Shown here in pieces: positions 1-7,439 of a stretch of DNA of 32,745 nucleotides. The stretch spans positions 1 through 32,745 of the forward strand of contig NZ_JACJRS010000060.1 in assembly GCF_014697375.1 (NCBI RefSeq), in the 5' to 3' direction. Within the stretch, counting starts at the first letter, position 1. Every line of letters starts with the position of its first letter. Source of the DNA: Phormidium sp. FACHB-1136. Lineage in GTDB: Bacteria > Cyanobacteriota > Cyanobacteriia > Phormidesmidales > Phormidesmidaceae. The position numbers and the translations under genes are program-made. The notes under the pieces were generated by a model. It was not told the DNA's origin, searched no databases, and saw only the letters and a program-made list of their open reading frames with translations.

Positions 1-179
1 AGCACTCGATGATAACGCTGAAATTGGGGGTCATTGGCTAGCCCCATCACCCGCAGCACTTGGCTCACCGTGCGTTTCCCAGGAGCCAACAGCGCTCCCA
101 TCACCAGCGTTAGCGCTTGAGGCCACACCCGCTGTGAAAACAAGGGCGCAAACGCTATCATCATCGACATAAATTCCAT
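1..179 (-). mobile_element. Transposase, N-terminal part (IS701/IS4-like DDE), cut by window edge
   Basis: Reading leftward from an ATG at 179, the frame stays open to the window edge for 59 codons. The peptide begins MEFMSMMIAFAPLFSQ and continues through the segments LVMGALLAPGKRT and VMGLANDPQFQRYH. This is the typical N-terminus of DDE transposases of the IS701/IS4 type found in many cyanobacterial genomes. The catalytic DDE residues would lie beyond the left edge, so activity cannot be judged. No terminal inverted repeat could be recognised in the DNA to its right. Family assignment is from remembered sequence likeness only. Confidence 0.75.
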
Positions 180-499
180 CGCAGCAAGTTCCTCAGACCC
201 TCATCTGAATTCTGCTTGCTGCTTTCCTTTTTGGATCAAATGGATAAAGTCGAGCTGAGTGAAGGCCGTTTTGGAATGGTCGCGCAGTGGTTGGATATCT
301 CAAATAGCCGTTCCCCTTCATTCTAGAATTGGCGCTTTCCACAATTCGCAAGCAGGACTTCCTCTAGACGTAAAAATTAAACTCCCCAAACCATTACTTA
401 CCCTAGCGGTGATTTACTCTGTTGAAACACTAGCCTACGGCGACCTAGGGCTTCCGTCAGCGGCAAGTGTTAACTTAGATGAAGTATGCTGAGGGCGTC
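180..499. other. Intergenic region between transposase and hydrolase
   Basis: About 320 bp without a convincing gene. It should hold the right end of the insertion sequence and the promoter of the hydrolase gene, but I see neither a clear terminal inverted repeat nor a good -35/-10 pair. A GTG-initiated frame at 259-492 has no recognisable protein character and is taken as chance. Confidence 0.4.
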
Positions 500-1474
500 A
501 TGGTGACTGCGGCACGGGCCAATCCTGAAACCAAAACCTGGCAATGGCAGGGGTTTTCCATTCGCTACCAGCAGGTGGGTAACGAGGGTGTGCCCATCCT
601 TTGTATCCATGGCTTTGGGGCCTCTAGCGACCACTGGCGCAAGAATTTGCCCACCTATGGGCAACCGCACCAAGGCCAGTCTTACCGAGCCTACGCCATT
701 GACCTGATCGGCTTTGGCCTTTCTGACAAGCCCACCCCCGGCCAGCCCCTCACCTACAGCTTTGAAACCTGGGGCCAGCAAATCATCGGCTTTTGCCGCG
801 AGGTGATCGGTCAGCCCGCCTACCTAGTGGCCAACTCCATCGGCTGCGTGGTGGCCATGCAGGCAGCAGTGGATGCCCCCGCCGAGGTGCTTGGCCTTGT
901 GATGATGGACTGTTCCCTGCGGCTCTTGCACGAACGGCGACGCGATCAAATTCCCTGGCACCAGCGGGTGAGCACGCCCCTGGTTCAACAACTGCTGGGC
1001 TATCCAGCGGTGGGACGCTTTTTCTTTAGCCGCATCGCCCGCCCCTCGGTGATTCGCAATCTACTAAAGCAGGCTTACCACGATCACACCGCCGTCACAG
1101 ACGAGTTGGTAACCGCGATTCTCACCCCCGCCCAAACCCCCGGAGCCGCCGATGTGTTTTTGGCCTTCGTGCGCTATTCCCAAGGGCCGTTACCAGAGGA
1201 TTTGCTGCCGCACCTCTCCTGCCCCGCCTGGCTGATCTGGGGACAGGCCGATCCCTGGGAGCCCGTGGCCCTGGGCCGCACCCTGGCCGAATATCCCGCC
1301 GTAAAAGCCATGGTGGAACTGCCCAACGTGGGCCATTGTCCCCAGGATGAAGCTCCTGGCCAAGTGAACCCCCTGGTCATGGACTGGATCACCTCGGATC
1401 TAGCCGCATCCAATCCTACTGGAGTCCCATCGCCCCCAACTTCAATCGGCCTACCTCAATCTGACCAACCGTAG
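500..1474 (+). CDS. Alpha/beta hydrolase
   Basis: A 324-residue alpha/beta-hydrolase-fold enzyme of the type common in cyanobacteria and related to haloalkane-dehalogenase-like and plant pheophytinase-like hydrolases. The oxyanion segment HGFG is at 37-40. The nucleophile elbow ANSIG gives Ser113, the acid is Asp251 in WGQADPW, and the base is His279 in NVGHCPQDEAP, so the catalytic triad is complete. No signal peptide is visible, which suggests a cytosolic or membrane-associated enzyme. The ATG at 500 is preferred because GAGGG lies just upstream; an in-frame ATG at 479 would add seven residues. Oddly, the last residues (QP) and the TAG stop are supplied by a dispersed repeat that starts at the gene end. 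It converges on the two minus-strand genes that follow. The substrate is unknown. Confidence 0.85.
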   Translation: MVTAARANPETKTWQWQGFSIRYQQVGNEGVPILCIHGFGASSDHWRKNLPTYGQPHQGQSYRAYAIDLIGFGLSDKPTPGQPLTYSFETWGQQIIGFCREVIGQPAYLVANSIGCVVAMQAAVDAPAEVLGLVMMDCSLRLLHERRRDQIPWHQRVSTPLVQQLLGYPAVGRFFFSRIARPSVIRNLLKQAYHDHTAVTDELVTAILTPAQTPGAADVFLAFVRYSQGPLPEDLLPHLSCPAWLIWGQADPWEPVALGRTLAEYPAVKAMVELPNVGHCPQDEAPGQVNPLVMDWITSDLAASNPTGVPSPPTSIGLPQSDQP

Positions 1475-1493
1475 GGGGGAGGTTCTCTCGCCC
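1470..1493 (+). repeat. Dispersed palindromic repeat, family A
   Basis: A degenerate copy of an element whose best copy in the window (16366-16390) reads CCGTAGGGGCGAGG followed by TCTCCTCGCCC. Related copies are at 5072-5083, 10597-10620, 19511-19552 and 19559-19600. In this copy the TAG of the repeat is the stop codon of the hydrolase. Confidence 0.6.
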
Positions 1494-1503
1494 TCTCGAT
1501 CTA

Positions 1504-2121
1504 TCAAAAGGCTACGGGCTGAAAGTCGTCGGGTACTGTGAGTTCAAACACCTCGTCTTGGATGCGGGCAACATAAAGCCCCTCCTGCATCGCCTGCTCC
1601 CGTAGGGCATCCGACATATCAACGGCGGCTAAAATGCCAAAGACTTGCTTATCCCGGTGTTCAGGGAAGAATTCCCGAAAGCGCTGTAGCTGGGTTTTGA
1701 GCTGTCCCAAGGATGATTCGCGGGCATGGCTTTTGACTTCCACAATGTAAGCCTGATTGATCGGCCCATTGGCATAGGCGAGAACGTCTAATTCCATATG
1801 TTGCCCCACCTTGCTGACCCGCACGCTGGGGCTAATGACCTCCATACCAAACCGATGCCGCAGGATGGTTTCCATGGACGGTAGCGCCAAACCTTCGGTG
1901 AAGCTGCCGAATTTAGCGCCTAACCCACCAATCTGTTTACCGAGTTCTTTAATCTGACGGTCGGTTTCCTGCATCCGACGGTCGGTTTCCTGCATCCGAC
2001 GGTCGGTTTCCTGCATCCGACGGTCGGTTTCTTTGAACTGAAGGGCAGTTTCTTGAAACTTGCGATCCGTTTCTTGGAAGAGGCGAAGAATATCGTCGTA
2101 GGTGGGCTGTGGGGTGGCCAT
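1504..2121 (-). CDS. PD-(D/E)XK nuclease-like protein with coiled-coil repeats (DUF3782-like)
   Basis: A 205-residue protein in two parts. Residues 1-65 are a predicted coiled coil made of seven-residue units of the form QETDRRM, three of them encoded by perfect 21-bp DNA repeats at 1960-2022. Residues 75-205 resemble the PD-(D/E)XK nuclease fold: Asp112 in ELDVLAYA and Glu128/Lys130 in YIVEVKSHA give the D...E-x-K core. I place it with the DUF3782-type family widespread in cyanobacteria, whose role is not established. The ATG at 2121 is chosen because the neighbouring paralogue has the same start (MATPQPTY). It lies 40 bp downstream of that paralogue on the same strand, so the two probably share a transcript. 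There is no good ribosome binding site. Confidence 0.8.
   Translation of the reverse strand: MATPQPTYDDILRLFQETDRKFQETALQFKETDRRMQETDRRMQETDRRMQETDRQIKELGKQIGGLGAKFGSFTEGLALPSMETILRHRFGMEVISPSVRVSKVGQHMELDVLAYANGPINQAYIVEVKSHARESSLGQLKTQLQRFREFFPEHRDKQVFGILAAVDMSDALREQAMQEGLYVARIQDEVFELTVPDDFQPVAF
1960..2022. repeat. Three perfect 21-bp tandem repeats inside a coiled-coil coding region
   Basis: The plus-strand unit begins GTCGGTTTCCTGCATCC and is 21 bp long. It occurs three times without change at 1960, 1981 and 2002, with decayed copies on both sides. On the minus strand each unit encodes one heptad of the type QETDRRM, so gain or loss of a unit keeps the reading frame. Confidence 0.9.
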
Positions 2122-2161
2122 GGGGGATTGGGAGGGTAGGGGTTGGTTATTGGCTATTGGG

Positions 2162-2827
2162 TTACCAGGTCTTGGGGGTAAAGGTGGAGTCGTTGAGGAG
2201 GGTGACGCTGTCGCCAGATTGGGCCATGACGAAGAGACCTTGGCGGTAGGCATAACGGTCGGCCCCGGACTCGATGCCGATACCTGCCACGGCTCCGTAG
2301 AGTTGCATAGCGGCGTATTCGGGAAAAAAGACGGAAAACCGCTCTAGGTCAACGATGAAATCCTTGACATCGGGGACGCTGAGACTACTTTTCACTTCTA
2401 CGGCCAAGACATGACCTTGGTTCACCACCAGAACATCAATTTCCAACGTATCCCCTTGCCGTCGCCGCTTCACCCGCTGGCTCACTTGGTCAACCGGAAT
2501 GCCTCGATCTAAGAAAATCCGTTCACAGGCCGGGGCTACCAGATCTTCGACAAAACGCCCCCAAGCACCACCCAATTCACCGATTTGCTTGCTGACCTGT
2601 TGGTTGATGCGGCGGTTTTCCTGAATAGCGGCATGGAGCTTACGATCCGTTTCTTTCAACTGAAGATCGGTCTCCTGAAACCTACGGTCAGTCTCTTGGA
2701 ACTTACGGTCAGTCTCTTGGAACTTACGGTCAGTTTCTTGGAACTTACGGTCAGTTTCTTGGAACTTACGGTCAGTTTCTTGAAAAAGCCGCAGGATGTC
2801 TTCATAGGTGGGTTGCGGGGTGGCCAT
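2162..2827 (-). CDS. PD-(D/E)XK nuclease-like protein with coiled-coil repeats (DUF3782-like), paralogue
   Basis: A 221-residue paralogue of the gene at 1504-2121. It starts with the same peptide MATPQPTYEDILRLF. Its N-terminal coiled coil holds five QETDRKF/QETDRRF heptads plus weaker ones to about residue 85. The C-terminal domain (about 95-221) has a nuclease-like core: Asp131 in LEIDVLVV and Glu144/Lys146 in LAVEVKSS. Outside the shared start and heptads the two copies have diverged strongly, so the duplication is old although the heptad DNA looks freshly homogenised. It is the upstream gene of the presumed two-gene transcript. A nuclease-fold assignment is an inference from motif spacing; cleavage activity is not shown. 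Confidence 0.8.
   Translation of the reverse strand: MATPQPTYEDILRLFQETDRKFQETDRKFQETDRKFQETDRKFQETDRRFQETDLQLKETDRKLHAAIQENRRINQQVSKQIGELGGAWGRFVEDLVAPACERIFLDRGIPVDQVSQRVKRRRQGDTLEIDVLVVNQGHVLAVEVKSSLSVPDVKDFIVDLERFSVFFPEYAAMQLYGAVAGIGIESGADRYAYRQGLFVMAQSGDSVTLLNDSTFTPKTW
2670..2774. repeat. Five 21-bp tandem repeats inside a coiled-coil coding region
   Basis: Copies begin at 2670, 2691, 2712, 2733 and 2754. The plus-strand unit begins GTCTCTTGGAACTTACGG or GTTTCTTGGAACTTACGG and ends TCA. The four right-hand copies differ from each other at only one position; the first is more diverged. Each unit encodes one QETDRKF-type heptad on the minus strand. The repeat unit differs in sequence from that of the neighbouring paralogue, which points to independent amplification. 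Confidence 0.9.
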
Positions 2828-2912
2828 GGTGGGCAGAAGGCGTCATGAAAAGTAGTTTATGTGTATTGTAGCAGGGGCAACGCGGATGGATTCACTGGCC
2901 GTCCAGCCTGAC

Positions 2913-3407
2913 TTATCCCTCGGTCGCTAGGTGGGGGGAGACTCCTAGGCTGTGTAAGGCCCAAGCTAGCCCTAGGCCAGCTAGGGCTAGTAGCGTCATA
3001 CAGAACCAGGTCTTGCGGGTAGAAAAGTTGGCAATTAGCATGTCAACGCGGGTAAGCAGAGTGACGGCCACCAGCAGCGACAGGTAGGAAAACATTCGAA
3101 ATCGAGTGACCGCCGCCACCGCTAGGGAGGCTGTGACCAAGGCCATCACCACATAGCCGAGGTCGGACTGAAACCCCGTTAACAGAAGGCGACGGCAGGT
3201 TTTCCAGCAAACGGTACACAGAGCGGCAAAAATTACCGCAAAACCGACACTCCAGCCCCAGGCCCACAGGGATGCCTGAATGCTGTGTAAAAATCCGCCG
3301 TAGGTCATGTAGGCCGCCATCAGCAGCACCGACGACAGCCAGGGATTTTCTAGTCGCTGCCCTGCCTGTCCACGGATCGGTTGCTTGCTAACCGACGGCT
3401 TTGCCAT
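2913..3407 (-). CDS. Small integral membrane protein of unknown function
   Basis: A 164-residue protein with about four hydrophobic segments (near residues 25-45, 50-70, 85-120 and 135-155) separated by short basic loops such as KTCRR and FSTRKTW. The N-terminus is polar and basic (MAKPSVSKQPIRGQ), so there is no cleavable signal. It looks like a conserved cyanobacterial protein, but I recognise no family with a known job. AGGGTAAG lies just upstream of the ATG at 3407 and supports that start. It stands alone between the DUF3782-like pair and prxII, all on the minus strand with sizeable gaps. Confidence 0.7.
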   Translation of the reverse strand: MAKPSVSKQPIRGQAGQRLENPWLSSVLLMAAYMTYGGFLHSIQASLWAWGWSVGFAVIFAALCTVCWKTCRRLLLTGFQSDLGYVVMALVTASLAVAAVTRFRMFSYLSLLVAVTLLTRVDMLIANFSTRKTWFCMTLLALAGLGLAWALHSLGVSPHLATEG

Positions 3408-3475
3408 GGTTCTTACCCTGCCCTTACCAGCAGTCTACACCACAACTCTAAGGGACAAAGAACCCTAAACGATGA

Positions 3476-3503
3476 AGCCCGCCCCCTCAACGGGAAGCGG
3501 GCT
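3476..3503 (-). terminator. Hairpin downstream of prxII, possible terminator
   Basis: AGCCCGC at 3476-3482 pairs with GCGGGCT at 3497-3503, and inner C and G runs can extend the stem. It lies 125 bp beyond the prxII stop. There is no convincing run of T after the stem on either strand, so termination is only a possibility. Confidence 0.35.
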
Positions 3504-3628
3504 ATTCAACACCACAGGGAACAACCAACGAATCAGGGCTGACCTGACATCCAGGGTTGCAGGGGGAAAGATTACCATGGGATCGAAATCCAGCAACCGG
3601 ATCGGCCCCCAAGCTTTTGGGATAGAAA

Positions 3629-4201
3629 CTAGCCCACAAAGGCCAGACGAGGCTCGGACACGCCAGCGGACTCGGTTCCCTTCAGGTAGGCCAGCATGGT
3701 GTCTGCGTCGGACACTTCAAAGGGGTCGATGGGGCAGTTATCGCCGAAGTCGGGCTCTACGAAGATCTTCTCGATGTTGCCATCGTTGACCAGCATGGAG
3801 TAGCGCCAGGAGCGCAGACCAAAGCCCAGGTTGGACTTGTCCACCAGCATCCCCATCTTGCGGGTGAATTCGCCGTTGCCATCGGGCAGCAGGAAGACGT
3901 TCTTCGCGCCGATTTTCAGACCCCACTGGAACATGACGAAGGCATCGTTCACAGACACGCAGATGATGGTGTCCACGCCTTGGGCCTTGAACTCTTCGTA
4001 GAGTTCTTCGTAGCGGGGCAGATGGTTGGAGGAGCAGGTAGGGGTGAAGGCACCGGGTAGGGAGAACACCACCACTTTCTTACCACCGAAGATTTCCTGG
4101 GTGGTCAGATCTTGCCAGCGGTAGGGGTTAGACCCACCCACGGACTCGTCCCGCACACGGGTCTTGAACACCACATCAGGCACACGTTCGATAACGCCCA
4201 T
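3629..4201 (-). CDS. prxII: Type II peroxiredoxin (Prx5/PrxII family)
   Basis: A 190-residue thiol peroxidase that reduces hydrogen peroxide and alkyl hydroperoxides with electrons from glutathione or thioredoxin systems. The peroxidatic site is the segment [15 protein letters not shown], with the family's PxxxTxxC pattern. Further conserved parts are [20 protein letters not shown] and the [10 protein letters not shown] strand. The ATG at 4201 is preferred over a longer frame because AAGAGG lies at the right distance upstream and the protein then starts like other PrxII proteins ([12 protein letters not shown]). It is divergent from perR, the same arrangement as sll1621/slr1738 in Synechocystis, so peroxide-dependent derepression by PerR is likely. 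Confidence 0.93.
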   Translation of the reverse strand: MGVIERVPDVVFKTRVRDESVGGSNPYRWQDLTTQEIFGGKKVVVFSLPGAFTPTCSSNHLPRYEELYEEFKAQGVDTIICVSVNDAFVMFQWGLKIGAKNVFLLPDGNGEFTRKMGMLVDKSNLGFGLRSWRYSMLVNDGNIEKIFVEPDFGDNCPIDPFEVSDADTMLAYLKGTESAGVSEPRLAFVG

Positions 4202-4506
4202 AATTACCTCTTGAACAATACTGAACTGCGTTTCCAGCCCTCGGCTGTACTTGAGACCTAGCCGCCCCTCTTCCTGATGCCTTGCCCTTTGAGCAGACAC
4301 TATAGGGAGGTCAACTAAGCCCTAAATCAGAATAGTTCTGATTTAAGAATTTTTCAATAAGCATAATCACTTATTAAACTGATCGTATCTTAGACCACGG
4401 TCGCTCCTAAGTAAACGTGTTACTGTATGAAACGTAGTCGTATGCACCAGAGGTATAAGGGGAAGTTCTCCCTTCAGACAAGCGCCTGGGCTGGAGATAG
4501 GTAGCA
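4202..4506. promoter_or_regulatory. Divergent prxII-perR control region
   Basis: An AT-rich 305-bp spacer in otherwise GC-rich DNA. It must hold both promoters. It contains a perfect palindrome at 4323-4345 and a second inverted repeat, AATAAG/CTTATT, at 4357-4376. The clustering of AT-rich palindromes between a Fur-family gene and its presumed target suggests autoregulation and co-regulation. Transcription starts cannot be placed with confidence. Confidence 0.6.
4323..4345. promoter_or_regulatory. Candidate PerR operator (perfect palindrome)
   Basis: TAAATCAGAA and its exact reverse complement TTCTGATTTA are separated by TAG. A Fur/PerR-type dimer usually recognises an AT-rich inverted repeat of about this size. 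Its position between perR and prxII fits an operator serving both genes. It does not closely match the Bacillus PerR box, so the assignment rests on symmetry and position. Confidence 0.5.
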
Positions 4507-4935
4507 ATGCAGCAACACAGTGAGGATATTGTTCAAACCCTGAAGGCTAGGGGGCTACGTGTGACACCCCAGCGCTTTGCGGTGTATGCCAACCTGCTCC
4601 ATCGCTACGACCACCCCACCGCCGAAGACATCCTTAACGACCTCAATCAAGACGCCCCCACCTCCTCCCAGGCCACGGTCTACAGTTCCCTGCAAGCTCT
4701 GCGCGAGGTCAATCTAGTGCGCGAGGTGCTGCTGGAGGAAGGCGTCCGCCGCTACGATGCCAACGTTGAACCTCACCATCACTTTCGCTGTAAAACCTGT
4801 GGATCCATTGCCGATATTCCCTGGGAATCCCTATCCCACATCGATCTCAGCCGCCTTAGCTCCCGCTGGAAAGTGGAGGGCTATGAGGTGACGGTGCATG
4901 GTGTGTGTGATTGCTGCCAAATTGAAGCAGATTAG
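4507..4935 (+). CDS. perR: Peroxide-responsive Fur-family repressor PerR
   Basis: A 142-residue Fur-family regulator. The N-terminal winged helix runs to about residue 80 (RVTPQRFAVYANLL and SSQATVYSSLQAL). The regulatory metal site can be read off by alignment to Bacillus PerR: His36, Asp84, His90, His92 and Asp103 correspond to its H37, D85, H91, H93 and D104, a constant shift of one. Aspartate at 103, rather than the glutamate of Fur, is what marks the peroxide sensor. The structural zinc site is Cys95/Cys98 with the C-terminal CDCC (134-137). The ATG at 4507 has GGAGATAGG upstream. It is divergent from prxII and followed by a strong terminator. Confidence 0.92.
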   Translation: MQQHSEDIVQTLKARGLRVTPQRFAVYANLLHRYDHPTAEDILNDLNQDAPTSSQATVYSSLQALREVNLVREVLLEEGVRRYDANVEPHHHFRCKTCGSIADIPWESLSHIDLSRLSSRWKVEGYEVTVHGVCDCCQIEAD

Positions 4936-4977
4936 CTCGGCAACCTTGTTCACAAGAAAGTTAACCTTGTCCATAAG

Positions 4978-5013
4978 AAAAAGGAGCAGTGGTCGGGCCA
5001 CTACTCCTTTTTT
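4978..5013. terminator. Bidirectional rho-independent terminator between perR and tsf
   Basis: AAAAAGGAG-C-AGTGG pairs with CCACT-A-CTCCTTTTTT around the loop TCGGG. The run of A on the left and T on the right lets it work for perR on the plus strand and for the rpsB-tsf transcript on the minus strand. Confidence 0.85.
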
Positions 5014-5071
5014 ACGACGATATTTAACCCAAGATCCCCATGCCTCACCCGGTTGGGGAGGGCCAGGAAAT

Positions 5072-5083
5072 CCCGCCCCTACG
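5072..5083 (-). repeat. Partial dispersed repeat, family A
   Basis: CCCGCCCCTACG is the reverse complement of the CGTAGGGGC core of the family A repeat. The left arm is decayed. It lies in the perR-tsf gap. Confidence 0.4.
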
Positions 5084-5150
5084 TTTGACGGATTGGGAAT
5101 CGGTGAGAGATCAGGTGGGGATGTAGTTATGAATTACCCGCCCAAGGCGA

Positions 5151-5972
5151 CTACTTCTTTTTCTTTTTCTTGGCGGTACCCGATGCACTGGACTCTGGTT
5201 TAGCCTCGGCTTCTTCTACTGACACCGTAACATTGCCGACTCGAATAACGGCCGAGACACCGGACTCTGGTTTAGCCTCGGCTTCGGCGGGGGATTCCTC
5301 GTCGGGAGTAGGATTATTCCGGCCAGCTTGGGCGGCCACTTCAGCGGCAAAGTCAACCTCTTGCTTCTCGATGCCTTCGCCCAGCACAAAGCGCACAAAG
5401 CGACGCACCTGAATGTTCTCGCCCAGTTGAGAAATGGTTTGCTTCACTAACTCTTCAACGGAGATATTTTGATCTTTGATGTAGGGTTGATCCATCAAAG
5501 ACAACTCCTTCAGGCGCTTTTGAATACGGCCCTCTGCGATTTTCTCGCGCATGGCTTCGGGCTTGTTAGCCAGGTCATCGCGGCCCATTTCGATGGACTT
5601 TTCCTTGGCAATAATATCTGCCGGAATTTCATCCGACTTCACGTATTCCACATTGGGGCAGGCGGCGATTTGCATAGCAATGTCACGAACCAGGGCTTTG
5701 AACTCATCCCGACGGGCGACAAAGTCGGTTTCGCAGTTCACTTCTACGAGCACACCAATGCGATCCCCGGTGTGAATGTATTGACCAATAATGCCCTCGG
5801 CGGCTACTCGACCCTCTTTTTTAGAGGCCGAGGCGATGCCCTTTTGCCGTAGCCACTCAATGGATTTTTCGATGTCGCCATCGTTTTCCTTGAGGGCTTT
5901 TTTGCAGTCCATCATCCCTGCGCCGGTTTTATCGCGCAGGTCTTTCACAAGCTTCGCAGAAATTTCTGCCAT
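5151..5972 (-). CDS. tsf: Translation elongation factor Ts
   Basis: A 273-residue guanine-nucleotide exchange factor for EF-Tu in the cytosol. The N-terminal UBA-like module ([21 protein letters not shown]) and the core motif [13 protein letters not shown] are unmistakable. The conserved core ends near residue 218; after it comes a tail of about 55 residues, rich in Glu, Ala and Ser, ending in six lysines. Within the tail the peptide EAEAKPES occurs twice, encoded by identical 24-bp DNA repeats. It is the second gene of the rpsB-tsf transcript, 122 bp after rpsB. Confidence 0.97.
   Translation of the reverse strand: MAEISAKLVKDLRDKTGAGMMDCKKALKENDGDIEKSIEWLRQKGIASASKKEGRVAAEGIIGQYIHTGDRIGVLVEVNCETDFVARRDEFKALVRDIAMQIAACPNVEYVKSDEIPADIIAKEKSIEMGRDDLANKPEAMREKIAEGRIQKRLKELSLMDQPYIKDQNISVEELVKQTISQLGENIQVRRFVRFVLGEGIEKQEVDFAAEVAAQAGRNNPTPDEESPAEAEAKPESGVSAVIRVGNVTVSVEEAEAKPESSASGTAKKKKKK
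5190..5285. repeat. Pair of 24-bp direct repeats in the tsf tail
   Basis: The same 24 bases, beginning GGACTCTGGTTTAGCCTCGG, occur at 5190-5213 and 5262-5285, exactly 72 bp (24 codons) apart. They encode AEAKPES in frame. The DNA identity suggests a recent duplication of tail coding sequence. Confidence 0.85.
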
Positions 5973-6018
5973 GGGTTTCTAACGTCCTAACGCGCTCATC
6001 AAAAAACAACACACCTAA

Positions 6019-6068
6019 AGTCCCCTAGGGGACTACGGAGAAGGGCAGCACCGCAAAAGCCTGCCCTT
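6019..6068. promoter_or_regulatory. Two hairpins in the rpsB-tsf spacer
   Basis: AGTCCCCT/AGGGGACT at 6019-6034 is a perfect palindrome. AAGGGCAG at 6041-6048 pairs with CTGCCCTT at 6061-6068. Enteric bacteria have an attenuating element between these two genes, so these stems may set the S2:EF-Ts ratio or be RNA processing sites. Neither has a T run. Confidence 0.45.
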
Positions 6069-6094
6069 ACCCAGCTTAAACCGCTAGGGCCACC

Positions 6095-6868
6095 TTACTC
6101 GTCATCGCCATCGGCGGCGGGCGCATCATACTCGTCGTCATCGTAGCCTTCGTACATATCGTCGTCGTCACTGCTGACGGACTGGCCACCGTGGGAGCCT
6201 TCGTAGATGGCGTCGGCCAGTTTGCCCAGGATCAGCTTGATGGAACGAATCGCGTCGTCGTTACCGGGGATGGGTACATCGACGAGGTCGGGATCGCAAT
6301 TGGTGTCTAGCAGGGAGATGATGGGGATGCCCAGCTTGTGGCACTCGGAAACGGCGTTGTATTCCCGCTTGATGTCTACGATGATGGCCACATCGGGGAC
6401 CCGACGCATGGTTTTAATCCCGCCTAGGTACTTTTGCAGCTTCTCTAGTTCCCGACGCAGCACCGCCGCTTCTTTCTTGGGGCGTAGCTCGATGGCTCCG
6501 GTTTCCTCCATGCGCTCTAGCTCTTTCAGACGGTCGGCGCGGGATTTGATTGTGGCCCAGTTGGTGAGCATTCCGCCCAGCCAGCGCTGGTTGACATAGT
6601 GGGATCCGCAGCGGGTGGCCTCTTGGGCAACGATGCCAGCGGCTTGGCGCTTGGTGCCGATGAACAGAAACTTCTGGCCCTTTTCGGCGGCGGAACGGGT
6701 GAAGGCGTAGGCTTCTTCGATGAGCTGGGCGGTTTGCACCAGGTCAATAATGTGAACGCCGTTGCGGGAGGTGAAGATGTATTGATCCATCTTCGGGTTC
6801 CAGCGGCGGGTCTGGTGCCCAAAATGGACGCCAGATTCTAGTAGCTCAGGGAGCGTAATCACGGGCAT
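6095..6868 (-). CDS. rpsB: 30S ribosomal protein S2
   Basis: A 257-residue S2 protein of the small ribosomal subunit. It shows the family start [20 protein letters not shown], the segment [33 protein letters not shown] and [13 protein letters not shown]. The ATG at 6868 is supported by AAAGGAGAA upstream; the longer open frame before it has no S2 character. The last 27 residues form a strongly acidic tail ([17 protein letters not shown] and onward), longer than in enteric S2. It is the first gene of the rpsB-tsf unit. Confidence 0.97.
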   Translation of the reverse strand: MPVITLPELLESGVHFGHQTRRWNPKMDQYIFTSRNGVHIIDLVQTAQLIEEAYAFTRSAAEKGQKFLFIGTKRQAAGIVAQEATRCGSHYVNQRWLGGMLTNWATIKSRADRLKELERMEETGAIELRPKKEAAVLRRELEKLQKYLGGIKTMRRVPDVAIIVDIKREYNAVSECHKLGIPIISLLDTNCDPDLVDVPIPGNDDAIRSIKLILGKLADAIYEGSHGGQSVSSDDDDMYEGYDDDEYDAPAADGDDE

Positions 6869-6992
6869 GAATGGTTCTCCTTTCGGGTTTAGCCACCATC
6901 CGAATCTGCTTCCAACCTGGGAAGACCCGAAATTTCGGATGTGCGATTTTGACAACTTTTCTAGGGTAGCACAGTAGAGGACACAAAAACGG

Positions 6993-7322
6993 TTACCCTC
7001 GTTTAGCACGGGTGCCGCGATGGCGTTTGAAGCTCAGGTTGACTACCAGATTGAGCCCTCGGCGTAGGTAGGGCAGGTACCCGATCCACCGTTGAAAGGT
7101 GGTGTACTGGTGGCGCAGGTGTTGTAGTTTCTGGCGGGGTAGATCCAGATCGGTTGCAGTCATTTTGGATAGGGTCTGGGATAGTTCCTGCTCCCAGAGG
7201 GCGAGGGCGTCGGCTAGGGTAGCCCAGGATTGCCGCCAGCGCCACAGGCGTAGAGATAGATACAGCCCGCCCAGGGCAATGCTGCCATTGACTGCCACCA
7301 CCGCTACCACAAGACGGTTCAC
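6993..7322 (-). CDS. Small membrane-anchored protein of unknown function
   Basis: A 109-residue protein starting with GTG. One N-terminal transmembrane helix (about residues 3-27) is followed by a basic stop-transfer segment (RLWRWRQSW). A predicted helical, partly coiled region ([19 protein letters not shown] and [19 protein letters not shown]) comes next, and the C-terminus is very basic ([12 protein letters not shown]). It resembles conserved cyanobacterial proteins of unknown function. It lies about 125 bp upstream of rpsB on the same strand and may be co-transcribed, although a functional link to translation is not implied. Confidence 0.65.
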   Translation of the reverse strand: MNRLVVAVVAVNGSIALGGLYLSLRLWRWRQSWATLADALALWEQELSQTLSKMTATDLDLPRQKLQHLRHQYTTFQRWIGYLPYLRRGLNLVVNLSFKRHRGTRAKRG

Positions 7323-7439
7323 AACTACGTTCTCACCGTAAGATGAATGGCTAAATGATAGCGGTATTTGGCGGGGCGATCTGGGGTAAGTTCTGGCTGG
7401 ATCGGCCCTGGCTGCTAGACGGCAAAAAAGGGGAAAGCC

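Noticed and set aside
259-492. GTG-initiated frame of 77 codons upstream of the hydrolase
   Set aside because: No family likeness, no ribosome binding site, and it overlaps the start region of the hydrolase; the composition is not protein-like.
1960-2774. CRISPR-like array from the 21-bp repeats
   Set aside because: The repeats are contiguous without spacers and encode coiled-coil heptads in frame.
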